From Poecilobothrus nobilitatus (Eukaryota; Arthropoda; Insecta; Diptera; Dolichopodidae): a stretch of 64,000 bases of DNA. The stretch spans positions 229,569,196-229,633,195 of the forward strand of contig OX352772.1 in assembly GCA_947095535.1 (NCBI GenBank), read 5' to 3'. Under the pieces are notes generated by a model. The model saw only the letters and a program-made list of their open reading frames with translations. It did not search any database and was not told the origin of the DNA. Positions 19,028-30,601 of the stretch are shown here, piece by piece; position 1 is the first letter of the stretch, and every line of letters starts with the position of its first letter. The translations under genes were made by a program, and so were the position numbers.

Positions 19028-22000
19028 TTATAAATTTTCTGCAGCTTCTTCTCTAAATTCAACGGGAATTTCATGGTGACCCCAAGGTAAAGTATTGTAA
19101 CTATTTCGAAGTAAATACCTTTTAATATCAAATGGACTTAGAGTAATTTTTTTCTGAGATGTAGTGAAAAGTAAATGTTTGCGAGAGGGTATAGTACTTT
19201 GTTCATGAATATATTCCAGATTGTTGTCAACACAATATTTATAGTCTTCAAATGTGATTTCCTTATTTAAAACACAACTTTTGACACCCTTTGCTTTTTT
19301 AGTTGTTTTAGCTTGCAAATTTTCCGCAAGCACTTGAACAGCATACATCTTAGCACGAAGTCCAACAGACTTTTGCATTAATTTACCACAATTTTCGTCC
19401 TTCATCAATCCAGGAATTTTTTTATTTGTTTGAGGTATTCCATACGAATTGTTTTGAGGGTAATCGGATGTATCAAAACGATTAAGATCTTCTTTAATAT
19501 CTTTGTATACATCATCTGTATGTATTTCGTAAATTAACGAATCAGTATAACATAGTTCACAATTGTTTTTATATTTTTCTTGCATATAATTGTAATTGTC
19601 GTTTTAGATATATCCAAAATTGCCATTCCTATATATATGGGCTTATTGAATATTACTTCGGATTTTAATAATTCTATTGCAATTAAATTTTCATTAAAAA
19701 TTGTGTGAGAATAAAAATTAGGTTTAGATATCAAAGATTCAGCTCCGTATCGACCTTCCCAATGTGTGAGTAATTTAATAATTCTGCGAAGGCGTACATT
19801 CTCCATCGTTTTTCCAAAGATTGCGTTACAAATTAATTTGAATAAAACTTTTTCAAATTCGTTTAACGCATTTTTTCTTAAGTCAGCGCATAATTCAATA
19901 AATGTTTTCATCCAACTACTTTGCGAAAATTGTAAAGCGCGATGAATTTTTGTTAATTTCAACCCTTGATTTAAATATTCCTTTAAATTTCTATAACGAA
20001 GAACATAATTCTTTTTATTATTCAATGCAGCTAAAATTTTTGGTTCTTTAAAACCAGGTGGGCACATTTTTCAGGTGCCATTAGTAAATCCATTTGCTTA
20101 TCATGAATTTCTAATGGATATTCGAGATCTACTTCCAGAATAAATCCCATTTCATTATCATACGCAACATTGAAATCTAAATTAGCTGCATCTTCAACCC
20201 ACTTAAGATTTTTATTTTTATGATTTTTATTATTATGACGCATGGTAAATTTTGCGTCATAGCCCACGAATACATTGCATTTATAACGTAATACATCAGA
20301 TAAGTAGATTCTTCTTTTTCATTATAATCGGATATGTATTTGTTATTAGCTTTTGTATAACGTTTAGTGCATTGCGTTAATCCTCTTCTAATACCTTTTT
20401 CTATAAACATTAGCATATCCACATCATCTATTAATTCAATTTCTATTTCAGTATGTTTTAGCATTGCATCCCATGAAAAATCTGGTACTGTAAAATAATA
20501 TGCTGCATCTAAACCGAAATTTTTTATACAACCTTCTCGAAAATTTTCGAAAACATCTGCTAGCAAAAGTACATCTGTTTTTAAATATAAATCACTATAT
20601 TCTCCAATATTTTTTATGTTAAATTCTGTCCAAATTCTTTTTGCATGCTCGTAATCAGCATCACTTACATGAGTTTTGTTTAATGAATTAAAAAAATCAT
20701 CTTTTCGTGGTAGTTGTTTGTCATTCAAATTCGACCAGTTTTTAACATATTCATACGGAAAGACTCCTTTTCTTGTTAGAAGACTAATTTTTTCATCATT
20801 CAGGTTAAGGAATTGTCAGCGTACAATTTTTTTTTCTGTTAAATATGATGCTAATTTATCTAACGATAATGGCATAAAACGAAATGAATCTATGAATCGA
20901 AATACAATTTCACATCCGTTTAAGTATTTAATTACTGATATATAATTTTCTGTAGTATTTGGTATTATTCTAACGGGACCAGAAATACCATTAGATATAT
21001 CAGTGATAAGTAAATGTACATCATATTTACTTAAATTATGAAATACAACTGGAATCATTTTGACGAACTGATAGTTTAAATTACAATCTTTATGAGCTGG
21101 TCATCTGTATTGACCTGTTATGTGACAATGATCTCTTACTTTAACATCAGCTTCATTAAATTTTTTTTCACATATATGACATGTTTTGCTCAAATTAAAT
21201 TCATTGTATTGTAGTTGACTAAATTCTTTCATTGGTTTTGAATTACGAAAAATTGTTTCAACATCGCGAGCAATAGATTCTAATTGTTTAGCAAACCATT
21301 CAGCACATTTTATACCCCTATAACTTTCATAAAAGGATAAAGATTCATTGTAAGACACCTTAAAGTAATAGCCTACACTATGAGCTACATGCTGATGATA
21401 AAGGTGTGTTTTGGAGCTTATTTTAGAAGAAATTGGTTTGAGAATACTTTCGAAATCTGCGTATATAATAAATGGATTTCGTTGTTGATTTTTAAAATTT
21501 TTAAATTTAATAAATTTTTCGATTGAAAATGTAATCTTATATTCATTAAATTTTTCGCAATCTTTAATATGTTGTTGAAATTTATTATTATTATAAAAAA
21601 AGTGAAGACAACGATCACAAATAAATTTTGTTGCATGGTGCTCTGTAATACTTTCTGCTAAGAGTCTGTACAAGTTTTTAATCCAAATATAATGAGAAAT
21701 ATTTGAATTTTGGTTTTATGCAGTTTGCTCTACGTATTCCTTTTGCAATAATAATAAATTTACATGCTTTTCATGCTTGTTTTCAGTTAACCTTGTTGGA
21801 AGTACTTTAAAATTTCTTTCATTTTTTCTTTTTTTTTTTCTAGCTCATATACATTTACACTTATTTCATTGATTTTTTCAAATCTTTTTATATTTGGTCT
21901 GCTTACTAAAAACGATATTCCATCTAATTTTAAAACTGTGGTGTACTGTGGATAACTACTTACGCGGGAGCAATTTTTTCTATTATCAGTTATTGGATAA

Positions 22001-22770
22001 AGAGCAGAAACTACAGCCCTTGCAAAGTATGCGTTGTCTGAATTTTTAATATTAACACACGCCTTCTTGTTCTGAAATTCTTTTGGCAGCTCAATATATG
22101 AAAATCCAATTAAAGGTGTATAAGAATTTACATTTATTACCAGATTTATAACACTTTTTAGTGCCCAACCTGAATCACGTTCTTGAAATTCTTCCAGGTC
22201 CTTAAGAACTATATTCTTTAAATAATTGTCATACCATTCGTTCAAATTTGTATCCCTGGATATAACTTGATTTTTTGTATTTATGTATTTATACTCTTCT
22301 ATTGTAGTATCAGAAAGAGCTTTTACAAAATTTCCACAGAATCTTGCATTAACTTTAATAAAAGGTTCATTTTTTAAAATCTTATTTATTCTAACACAAA
22401 ATATTTTTCTGCAAGCGATCAGAAATTTAATTGCATCTTTAAAAATTACATTATTAATTAAAAAAGTTTGTATACGATTATTGAATGCACAATCTATTTT
22501 TTCGCATTTAATTTTATATCTAATTCTTTTAAATTTATTACCAAATGGTTTCCTTATTTTTTCACGTTTCGAACGATAACCTTTTATTAGACTTATAACA
22601 TTTATAATTTTAAATTTTTCACATATTTTTTTGCTCGTTTTTAATAATTTATAAAGTTCACTAATATATTTATTTCATATTTTAATAGTTTTGTAATTTT
22701 TTATTGGATTATTTTCTTTAATACTAATTAATTTTTTAGCATTTTCATGAATATTTTTAACTTGATCCAT
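19028..22770 (-). pseudogene. polB: Polinton protein-primed DNA polymerase B, multiply broken
   Basis: About 1,240 codons, the usual size of a Polinton polymerase. In order: N-terminal part from ATG 22770 (MDQVKNIHENAKKL), FVKALSDTTIEEY, YSYIEL-type segment; a zinc/HNH-like CHICEKKF ... VRDHCHITGQYR (near 21110); 3'-5' exonuclease motifs FIIYADFESILK and IPVVFHNLSKYDVHLLI; YLKTDVLLLADVFENFR; palm motif A region reading YYVINAMYSWAM; motif B AIFGKTMENVR; motif C region reading CYTDSLIYEI. Lesions are an in-frame TGA at 22675-22677 and frame changes near 21780, 21080, 20770, 20250, 20050 and 19560. Motif A lacks the expected Asp and motif C shows only one Asp, so catalysis is lost irrespective of the frameshifts. 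Confidence 0.85.
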
Positions 22771-22909
22771 TTTGTCTTAACTTTTATACATACATAATAT
22801 TCACGTTCCCGATTCCCGTACAACAGAACAACTAACAAAAATTACTTAAATATACCTACATTAAAAACACACTTAAATAGTGATAGTATTATATTTATAT
22901 TACTGTTAA
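22771..22909. other. Polinton right flank
   Basis: Short AT-rich interval between the polymerase start and the Tc1 element. A Polinton terminal inverted repeat would be expected hereabouts but I cannot match it to the left side by eye. Confidence 0.4.
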
Positions 22910-24350
22910 TATCAAATATAATATTTAACAGGCATAAAAGAAAATATTTTATTTATTAAAATGTATTGGCGAAAATCAATTGGACACATACGCAATTTCA
23001 TTTCTTTTCTAATTTTTTTTTAATTTTTAGTTTTTTGTTCAATATTTTGTGGCATAACCGCTGGTTTTTATTATACTAGCGCATCTTCGTGGCATCCCAC
23101 TCAATTAAATTCCGAACTATTGATTCGTAAATGTTTTCTCAAACAGTTTGTAGTTGAGTGAATAGATCTTCTGCATTTCTGCAGTTATTTCTTTGTATTC
23201 GTCTATTTACCATTTTACATTGATTTTCAATTAAGTTTAAATGAGGGGATTGTGCTGGCCATTTCATCACTTCAATCCTATTTTCCTCAAACCATCTTTT
23301 TACATTATTTGCTGTATGTTTAGGATCGTTTTCATGTTGAAATATCCATCTCAGAGGCATTGTATCATCAGCATATGGCAACATAACATGTTCCATAATG
23401 TCTCTATATTGAAATATATCCATTATATCATCTATTTTATGAATTGGCTCAATACCTTGCCCAGAGAAGCATCCCCACACCATTATGCTGCCTAATCCAT
23501 GCTTTTAAGTCGTTTTGCAGAAACGAGGTCGAAGTACAGTTTTCATGGAGGAGAAGGTCGACGTACAGTTTTCATACCATCAGATCCTTTCAAATTAAAT
23601 TTTCACTCATCTGAAAACAGTACTGTCTTCCATTTTCCAACTGTCCAATTAATTTTTTCTTGTGGAAACTCCAATCTGGCTGTACTATTTCGCTCTGAAA
23701 TAAAAGGTTTCTTTGCAGCTCTAACAGATTTAAATCCACCTTCAACTGCCCGTCTGCTAATTGTCCTACAGCTTATTTCTAATTTTAATTAATTTTGCAA
23801 TTTACTGGATGAAATGAAAGGATCAAGTTTTATCTTTCGGATTATCATTCGATCTTCTCTTCTGGTTGTACTACGTGGCTTCCTCCGCCAGTGTATAGTT
23901 TCTGTAGAATCGGTGCAATTAAATTAATTAATAATTATAATAATTCTACTTATAGTAAATTTATTAATGTCATATTTTATAGTTAAAACACTTTGTTTAA
24001 CACAACTCATATACTTTCGAACAATTTTTAATTTACATTGTGAAGAATACGTTTTTCTCGCCATATTTCATTAAAATAATTTTGTTTTATTTTTGGAATT
24101 AAAATAATGCAAGAACTTTTCTCTAATAACTTTAGAAGATAATAAAATATTTATTTTGTAACATTAATTAGATAAGAATAATGCATTCATGCGTAAAAAT
24201 TAATATAACGGTCAATGCAGTAATATTTTTAATAAATATTAATTAAAGTACAGTGTGATAGAAAGAATTGCATATATTTTGTCCAATCGATTTTCGCCAA
24301 TACATTTTAATAAATAAAATATTTTATTTTATACCTGTTAAATAATATTT
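22910..24350 (-). mobile_element. Tc1/mariner-type element with TIRs
   Basis: The ends are inverted repeats of about 80 bp: the left end contains TTTAACAGGCATAAAA ... AAAATGTATTGGCGAAAATC, and the right end carries the complement (GATTTTCGCCAATACATTTT ... TTTTATACCTGTTAAA). The interior codes for a Tc1-like transposase on the minus strand. Truncated relatives lie at 53570-54440 and 57474-58345. The left flank is Polinton sequence and the right flank (24351-24435) is the dispersed AT-rich repeat. Confidence 0.85.
23139..24064 (-). pseudogene. Tc1-like transposase, degraded
   Basis: The ATG at 24064 starts MARKTYSSQCKLKIVRKYMS, a helix-turn-helix start. Then come HWRRKPRSTTRREDRMIIRK and DPFISSSKLQN, after an in-frame stop, and in the catalytic region MVWGCFSGQGIEPIHKI, FQHENDPKHTANNVKRWF and WPAQSPHLNLIENQ. 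The NDPKH box supplies the second catalytic Asp and LIEN the last acidic residue. Position 'SPH' replaces the usual acidic-containing segment next to it. The first catalytic Asp region (VLFSDES-type, about 23500-23600) is disrupted by a local 37-bp-like direct duplication (GAAACGAGGTCGAAG / GGAGAAGGTCGACG). Several stops and frame changes: non-functional. Confidence 0.78.
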
Positions 24351-24435
24351 GAAATAATATTTTTAATTTTTAAATCTTTTAAATTTTTAAGTTTAAACGA
24401 TTTAAAAAGGTAAATAGAAAAACAATTGTAGTGTC

Positions 24436-24613
24436 TGTAGTAATTAAATAGAAAAAATACTAAGTTCTTCTTTTAAAAATCTGTATAACAAATCATTTTA
24501 TTAATTTTTTTTCCTCTCTTTATATACAATTTTTTATTTAAATTTACGATAAAATTTATACCGTAATATAATTTATTTTGGCATTATTGCCATATTAAAT
24601 TACAAATCTTACA
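24436..24613. repeat. Gypsy 3' LTR (left, 178 bp)
   Basis: TGTAGTAATT...CTTACA ends form the short TG...CA inverted termini. It differs from the other LTR at a handful of positions, for example CTCTCTTTA versus CTCTGTTTA and TTTATTTTGG versus TTTAATTTGG, so the insertion is fairly young. An LTR this short is at the lower end for Gypsy elements. Confidence 0.9.
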
Positions 24614-24998
24614 GTTCGATCATCCTGACTTATGACAATGGCCTCATTTGTCTTAGGTTACAATATTATTTCTACACAAATGTTTTATTTTTTATTTATT
24701 TTGATGGATATATTCTAACATACAATAATTTGAACTTATTGTGTATCAAATATACTTCTGTTTATTTCTGCAATGTACATACAGTTCCTAATATAATATT
24801 TCTGCTTCATTATATTATATCATAAAAATTTTTAATAAATTTTTATTTTATTATTGTTCATTTTATTTTTGAATACATTCTATAATGCAATTATGCACTT
24901 AGAACTTTCATTATATTATCTAATTTTGATAATGTACTTAGATTATACCTACTTATACATATTTGATATACATACTCACATCGACTCACCACAAAAAA

Positions 24999-25028
<30 letters not shown>
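24614..25028. other. Gypsy 3' untranslated region
   Basis: AT-rich with no gene. On the minus strand it lies between the 144-bp repeats and the 3' LTR. A clear polypurine tract next to the LTR is not obvious; the nearest LTR-flanking bases read GTTCGATCATCC. A long T tract lies at 24999-25029. Confidence 0.5.
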
Positions 25029-25030
<2 letters not shown>

Positions 25031-25618
25031 TATTTTAATTATTAACATTTTTAAAATCAAAAAAATTTTGTACTCTTATATATTAATCATCTTATAATCT
25101 TATGTATTTGAAATATTTTTAAACTCAAAAAATGGTTACATTATATACTAATCAGCTGGTCATTCTTCTTTTTATATTTTAATTATTAACTTTTTTAAAA
25201 TCAAAAAAATTTTTTACTCTTATATATTAATCATCTTATAATCTTATGTATTTGAAATATTTTTAAACTCAAAAAATTTTTACATTATATACTAATCAGC
25301 TGCTCATTCTTCTTTTTATATTTTAATTATTAACTTTTTTAAAATCAAAAAAATTTTTTACTCTTATATATTAATCATCTTATAATCTTATGTATTTGAA
25401 ATATTTTTAAACTCAAAAAATTTTTACATTATATACTAATCAGCTGCTCATTCTTCTTTTTATATTTTAATTATTAACATTTTTAAAATCAAAAAAATTT
25501 TTTACTCTTATATATTAATCATCTTATAATCTTATGTATTTGAAATATTTTTAAATTCAAAAAATTTTAACATTATATACTAATCAGCTGGTCATTCTTC
25601 TTTTTATATTTTAAATTG
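25029..25618. repeat. 144-bp tandem repeat, four copies, in Gypsy 3' region
   Basis: The word ATCAGCTG(G/C)TCATTCTTC recurs at 25151, 25295, 25439 and 25583, exactly 144 bp apart. The whole unit is conserved at well above 90 percent by eye. It sits just downstream (minus strand) of the pol stop codon. Confidence 0.93.
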
Positions 25619-25681
25619 GATCATGCAAGCTGGAATGCTCCAAGCCGAGTTATCAATACGTTTACATAATAGATTATATAC

Positions 25682-28571
25682 TTACAACGAGACTTCACTT
25701 TCAGAAGTAATAAAGAATGGTTTCATATTAGTAGGAGAGCATATACTTTTATATGGTAACCGTCTTACTTGTAAACCCTCTATGTCACTAACTAAATATC
25801 TATCATTTTGCAGTATTTGAATTACCTCATAAGGCCCTCGAAATTTTGCTAATAATTTTTTATTAATTCCCGGCATTGTAACGTTATTTTTTAACATAAC
25901 TAAGTCGTGTAATTTATATATATGTGGTTTCTTATGTGAACTATCGTATTTTTGTTTGTTATATTTTTGGGACCTTAATATATTTTTTTCAGCGTGTTTT
26001 CTTATATTTAATAAATCCCTACTATTTTCTTTATTTAGTTGATTATTCAAAAATTCTGCAACCTTATCATATACTATTCCCTTTTGTATAACACCGAATA
26101 ATAATATACTAGGCGAAAAGCCTGTGCTTCTATTTATTGTATTATTTAAGGCGAATTCTATTTTAATCAAATATTTATCCCAATTAATTGTAGAATCAGC
26201 ATCGCAATTTTCAGAGAGCATAGCGGTTAGAACTCTATTGACTCTTTCTACTTGACCATTTGCTTGGGGTGTCAATGTTGCAATTTTAATGTGATGAATG
26301 TTATAGTCTGATACAAATTCTTCAAATTCTGAAGATGTAAAACACGTTCCGCGGTCTGAAATTATTCGATTTGGTCTACTATAATATTCAAAACATTTCT
26401 TTAAGCATTCTACAACTTCTTTAGTGTTTGTACTTTTTACTGCATAAAGTTTAACAAACTTTGTAAAGGCATCAATTACCAAGAATATGTGTCTATTTTT
26501 TAATGTAGAACATGCAAGCGGGCCATAATGGTCTATATGAAAAGTATCAAATGGAAGACAACCTTTTGGAATATTATGCAATTCTCCTTCAGGTTTTCCA
26601 GATTGAGGATAAAAATATGCACATTTGAAACATCCTTGAATGTATATTTTAATTTTCTCTTTCATTCTAGGAAACCAATATATTCTAGAGATTATATCTT
26701 GACACTTTTCAATTCCTGCATGACACATTTGTTCGTGATATGTTTGTATAACCCGATTTTCCATTGCATTTGGTATATAGAAATATACATTTCCCTTAAT
26801 TTTCTTATATATTAAGCCATCCACTAATTCAAATTTAGCACTCTCTTGTTTTGTCAATTCGTTAGTAATTTTAGAAATTGTTGGATCTTGTTTCTGAGCC
26901 GCCGCTAATATATACTCAAATGATTCATCACTAACATCAAATATATTTATAGACCTGCTTAAAGCATCTACATGAGACATTAATCCACCCTTACGATGTT
27001 CAATTACATAATCATAGTTTTGTAATTCTAACGCCCACCGTGAAATTCTTGGATTTATAAATTTTTTATTAAGAGTCTGCGTCAAAGCCTGGCAATCAGT
27101 TATAATTTTGAATTTTATTCCCACTAAATAAATATAAAATCTTCTTAATGCATATATTATTGCTAGGGTTTCTATTTCGTAACTATGATAATTTTTTTCA
27201 GATTCCGAAGCGCGTTTTGAAAAATAAGATATCGGATGAAACTTTTCATCTATCTGTTTTTGCATTAATACCGCCCCGAAACCTATACTACTTGCATCAC
27301 AGTGAAGCTGTGTCTCATTCTCCGAATTAAAAATTGCCAAAACCGGTGAATCTATTAATTTATTCTTTAATGTTTCAAAAGCTGTGAGTTCCTCTAAACC
27401 AAATTTAAAATTATTTTCTTTTCTTGTAAGATCTGTCAAAGGTTTAGCAATAATAGCGAAATCTTTTATAAATTTTCTGAAATATGAGCTAAGTCCTATA
27501 AAACTTTGAACATTTTTAACATTATTTGGAATAGGAAATTCTTTAATGGCTTTGAGATTATCTTCATTTGGCAGAATTCCGTGACCTGTTATTTTATGCC
27601 CTAAATACACAACTTCTTCCTGTAATATTGAACATTTATCAAATCGTAAATGAAGTGAATTATCCACAACTATTGATAACACTTCTTGTAAAATTTGTAA
27701 ATGTTCATTAATGGTTTCAGTAGCTATCAGTAGGTCATCTATAAATGTTAAAAGCTTACCGGATGAGATTAATGGATCGAACAGTTTTTTCATAAACCTT
27801 TCAAATGTAGCTGCTGAATTTTTTAATCCAAATGGCATTTTTAAATATTCAAAATGGCCTAATGGTGTTATAAAAGCTGTGTATTTAATAGAATTTTCAG
27901 CTATTTTCACATGGTGAAAACCATTTTTCAGGTCAAGAACTGAAAAAAACCTTTTACCTTTAAGACGTCCAAATTGACTTTCTATTAGTTGCAATGGAAA
28001 ATTATCCCTTAATGTTATTTTATTTAGTTCCCGATAGTCATACACATTTCCTTAACTCATTATTTTTCTTTTTAACTAATACTATTGCTGACGCGTATGG
28101 CGAATTACTTTCTCGAATTATATTTCGTGCTAACAAATCATCTAATATTTTTTTCAAAGCTTGTTCATGTGTTATTGGTAATTTTCTGGGTGTACTATAA
28201 AATGGTTTATGATCTTTTACCCTAATTTCCATTTCAAAATTTATCTTTCTTCCCCCAAAATCTTTATTTTGTTTCACAAGTAACCAAGCGGTTTTAAACA
28301 TATTTTTGATTTCATTTTGTATATTATATTGAATTTTATTATTAATGGTCAAACATACCTCATTATCTAAGCTATTGTTAGATATATCAATACATAAAAT
28401 TTGATTTAAAAATAAATTATCGTCATCAATGTTTCGTGAACTTCCATTCTTTACCATTTCTGCATTTGAATCTTCATTATTGGTGAACAACATTTTATCA
28501 ATTTTCTTATTATTTTCTTTATTACATTCTTCTTTAGGCCTTAGTTCCAGATTACATGCTTTCATAAACAA
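25682..28571 (-). pseudogene. pol: Gypsy pol: protease end, RT, RNase H, integrase
   Basis: The 5' part (28571-28038) carries the end of the protease-RT linker (ILGRLF-type box just before, then KPFYSTPRKLPITHEQALKK). One frame change at about 28045 leads into a 787-codon open frame. RT: LDLKNGFHHVKI, LKMPFGLKNSAATFERFM, FIDDLLIAT (two Asp present). RNase H: LHCDASSIGFGAVL, SYEIETLAIIYALRRF, KIITDCQALT. Integrase: an HHCC finger HAGIEKCQ ... CFKCAYF, catalytic Asp in FHIDHYGPL, Asp in IISDRGTCF, Glu in NGQVERVNR, and a GPY/F-like KFRGPYEVIQIL. All principal catalytic residues are visible, so the single frameshift near the RT start is the main defect. Confidence 0.88.
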
Positions 28572-28582
28572 TCTACCTAAAA

Positions 28583-29980
28583 TTACCGGGTAAGCAATTG
28601 AATAATTTTTACTACCAATATTTTACTATCAATATATAAACTATTAAATTTAATTTTAGCCTTGATCGAACCAACTATATCTAACTTACTATTATTAATA
28701 CCCACATAATTTAACTTATCTGAATTTTCCTGATATATAACATATAATGGAATGTATTGTTGCTGGATAACATTGATCGGACTGCCCGAATCTAAAAGTG
28801 CTAAACATGTGATTTCTGATGCAGCTTGATGATCTTTAGTTTTCAAAATAAATTTGACCATTCTCTCAAAATTGTGATTTAAATTAACGCCTGATTTTTT
28901 AATTACATTAATTTTTTTTTCTTTACATCCTTGAAATCGATGTCCAGTTTTTCCACAATTGTAACAGGTTCCCTTGGCTCGTATAGGATGTGGACACTTG
29001 GTAGCAATATGTCCAGGCTGATTACAGTTGAAACACTTCATTACTATAACATTCGGTATTATTTTTTTATTTTTGATGTCACTTGATTGATTTTTATTAT
29101 CTTCATTAACATTGTTTCTATAATTATTTTTTAATTCGTCATATTTGCGGAGGGCAACTTTCAATTCAGCCATTATATTTGAATGGTATAGAATAATTTT
29201 ATTGGTGTAAGTATCATTAATACCTTTGATAATATATTGTATTAAATCTCCTTCTTCTATATTAGCTGCCAATGAGATTTCTTGCATGGAGAACAAATAT
29301 TGCTGCCATGTTTCATTATTTTTTCTTTTACGATTTCGTAATTGGTTATGGATTTGTGCACTAGTGACTTTATTATCAAATTCTTGTAACAGTACTGTTT
29401 TCAAATCATTCCATGATTTAGGTGAAACGGAGCGTAAAAACAATTTAGCTGTACCAGATAATAACCTTCTGGAATATATGAAACATGCTTTTTCATTTCA
29501 ACCTAAAACCGCTTCTTCTATTTGTGTAATCCACTTTTTTATACTAAAACTATCGTCCCCATTAAATGAATTTATGGATTCTTCCACATCTTTAAAATTA
29601 AATGGAACGTTGGATGCATTCGATCTTCTAACCTCTTGATCCAGTTCAGCTAATTGGCGTCGTAATTCAATAACTTCTTGTTTTTTCTTCAACTGTTTAC
29701 GCAAACGTTCGATTTCATCATCAATCTCTTCGCTATTATTATTTAACATTTCTTCTTCTATTGGAATATTGATTAAAGATGTATCATTTTCTAACGTTTC
29801 ATAGTTTATATTAGAGAAAAACTTTTCAATATTTTCTTCTTCCATACTTCTCACCCTTTCTTCTATTCGTAAAATTAATACTGCTTTATTTCCCGATGTC
29901 ATTAAATTCATTTCTTTCAATTTTTCTTTGAGCATTACAACTGTAGCTTTCTTTAAAAATTCTTGTACCCGAACGTCCAT
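28583..29980 (-). pseudogene. gag: Gypsy gag and protease, frameshifted
   Basis: The N-terminus (29980-29498) opens with a SAP-like segment, LKKATVVMLKEKLKEMNLMT followed by GNKAVLILRIEERV, then an acidic and coiled region. After a frame change near 29480 the capsid-like part continues: WNDLKTVLLQEF, WQQYLFSMQEISLAANIEEG. Two CCHC zinc knuckles follow, CFNCNQPGHIATKCPH and CYNCGKTGHRFQGCKE, then the aspartic protease active site LALLDSGSPINVI. A second frame change near 28595 breaks the protease before ILGR. The SAP-like start on Gag is not universal among Gypsy elements and is worth noting. Confidence 0.82.
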
Positions 29981-30407
29981 GATTTTAATTATTTGAAATA
30001 CTTTAAATTAAATTTTAAATTCACCGGTTGATTATCAAGATGTTAGAAATCGGATATTTAATGTTAATATTATATTCTTCAAAATGTGTTGTACCACGCG
30101 CTTAGCTATCGCTTTTTTTTTACAGTATATAATATACGGCCTTTACGAAACAATCTGAATACACAATCCACTTTAGTCGTCTTTACCGCAATTTTTTAAT
30201 ATGCTTCACTTTTAATTTAATTATTTTGTCTTTGATCATAAAATGAATAATTTTTTACATAAAACATAAATTTAAAATTTTCCTGTTTTTTTTTTTAAAT
30301 AAATCGAATAATTTTTTCATAAAACATAAAACATAACACCTTCTTAAAACAATTTTTTTTTTTATATAATTATTCAAAATTTTAATTGTATTTTAATTAA
30401 CAGGATC

Positions 30408-30420
30408 ATCCCACTTCTGA
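30408..30420 (-). promoter_or_regulatory. Gypsy primer-binding site, tRNA-Leu type
   Basis: On the minus strand TCAGAAGTGGGAT begins five bases inside the 5' LTR. This is complementary to the 3' region of insect tRNA-Leu(CAG) as I recall it (ending ...AUCCCACUUCUGACACCA). Leu-primed Gypsy elements are known in insects. The match lacks the outermost TGGTG bases, which read differently here. Confidence 0.6.
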
Positions 30421-30425
30421 TTTTG

Positions 30426-30601
30426 TAGTAATTAAATAGAAAAAATACTAAGTTCTTCTTTTAAAAATCTGTATAACAAATCATTTTATTAATTTTTTTT
30501 CCTCTGTTTATATACAATTTTTTATTTAAATTTACGATAAAATTTATACCGTAATATAATTTAATTTGGCATTATTGCCATATTAAATTACAAATCTTAC
30601 A
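30426..30601. repeat. Gypsy 5' LTR (right, 176 bp)
   Basis: Matches 24436-24613 along its full length, with TGTAG...TTACA ends. It is followed by TGTATTTTCTAAAT, the continuation of the host repeat. Confidence 0.9.

Larger units (their letters stand above)
4530..22770. mobile_element. degraded Polinton/Maverick element
   Basis: The element is recognised by its combined gene set: a retroviral-type integrase with chromo-like tail (4530-5451, minus) at one end, a protein-primed DNA polymerase B (19028-22770, minus) at the other, and between them a packaging ATPase, an adenovirus-protease-like stump, penton and double-jelly-roll capsid genes and several Polinton-type accessory genes. Genes on both strands and a size near 18 kb fit the family (usually 15-20 kb). 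Terminal inverted repeats and a 6-bp target duplication, expected for the family, were not found by eye. The right side meets a Tc1 element at about 22910. Nearly every gene carries stops, frameshifts or active-site changes, so this copy is dead. Confidence 0.88.
24436..30601 (-). mobile_element. Gypsy-type LTR retrotransposon, near complete
   Basis: 6.2-kb element on the minus strand. LTRs at 24436-24613 and 30426-30601 are almost identical and begin TGTAGTAATT and end CAAATCTTACA in plus orientation. The internal region holds gag with two zinc knuckles, an aspartic protease and RT-RNase H-integrase in Gypsy order. The flanks are TGTC (24432-24435) and TGTA (30602-30605). The unoccupied site (GTAGTGTATTTTC) exists at about 54576 and 58480, confirming a 4-bp duplication. 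No env-like frame. Confidence 0.92.

Noticed and set aside
23241..23792. Plus-strand ORFs inside the Tc1 element
   Set aside because: Shadows of the minus-strand transposase, which has the recognisable motifs.
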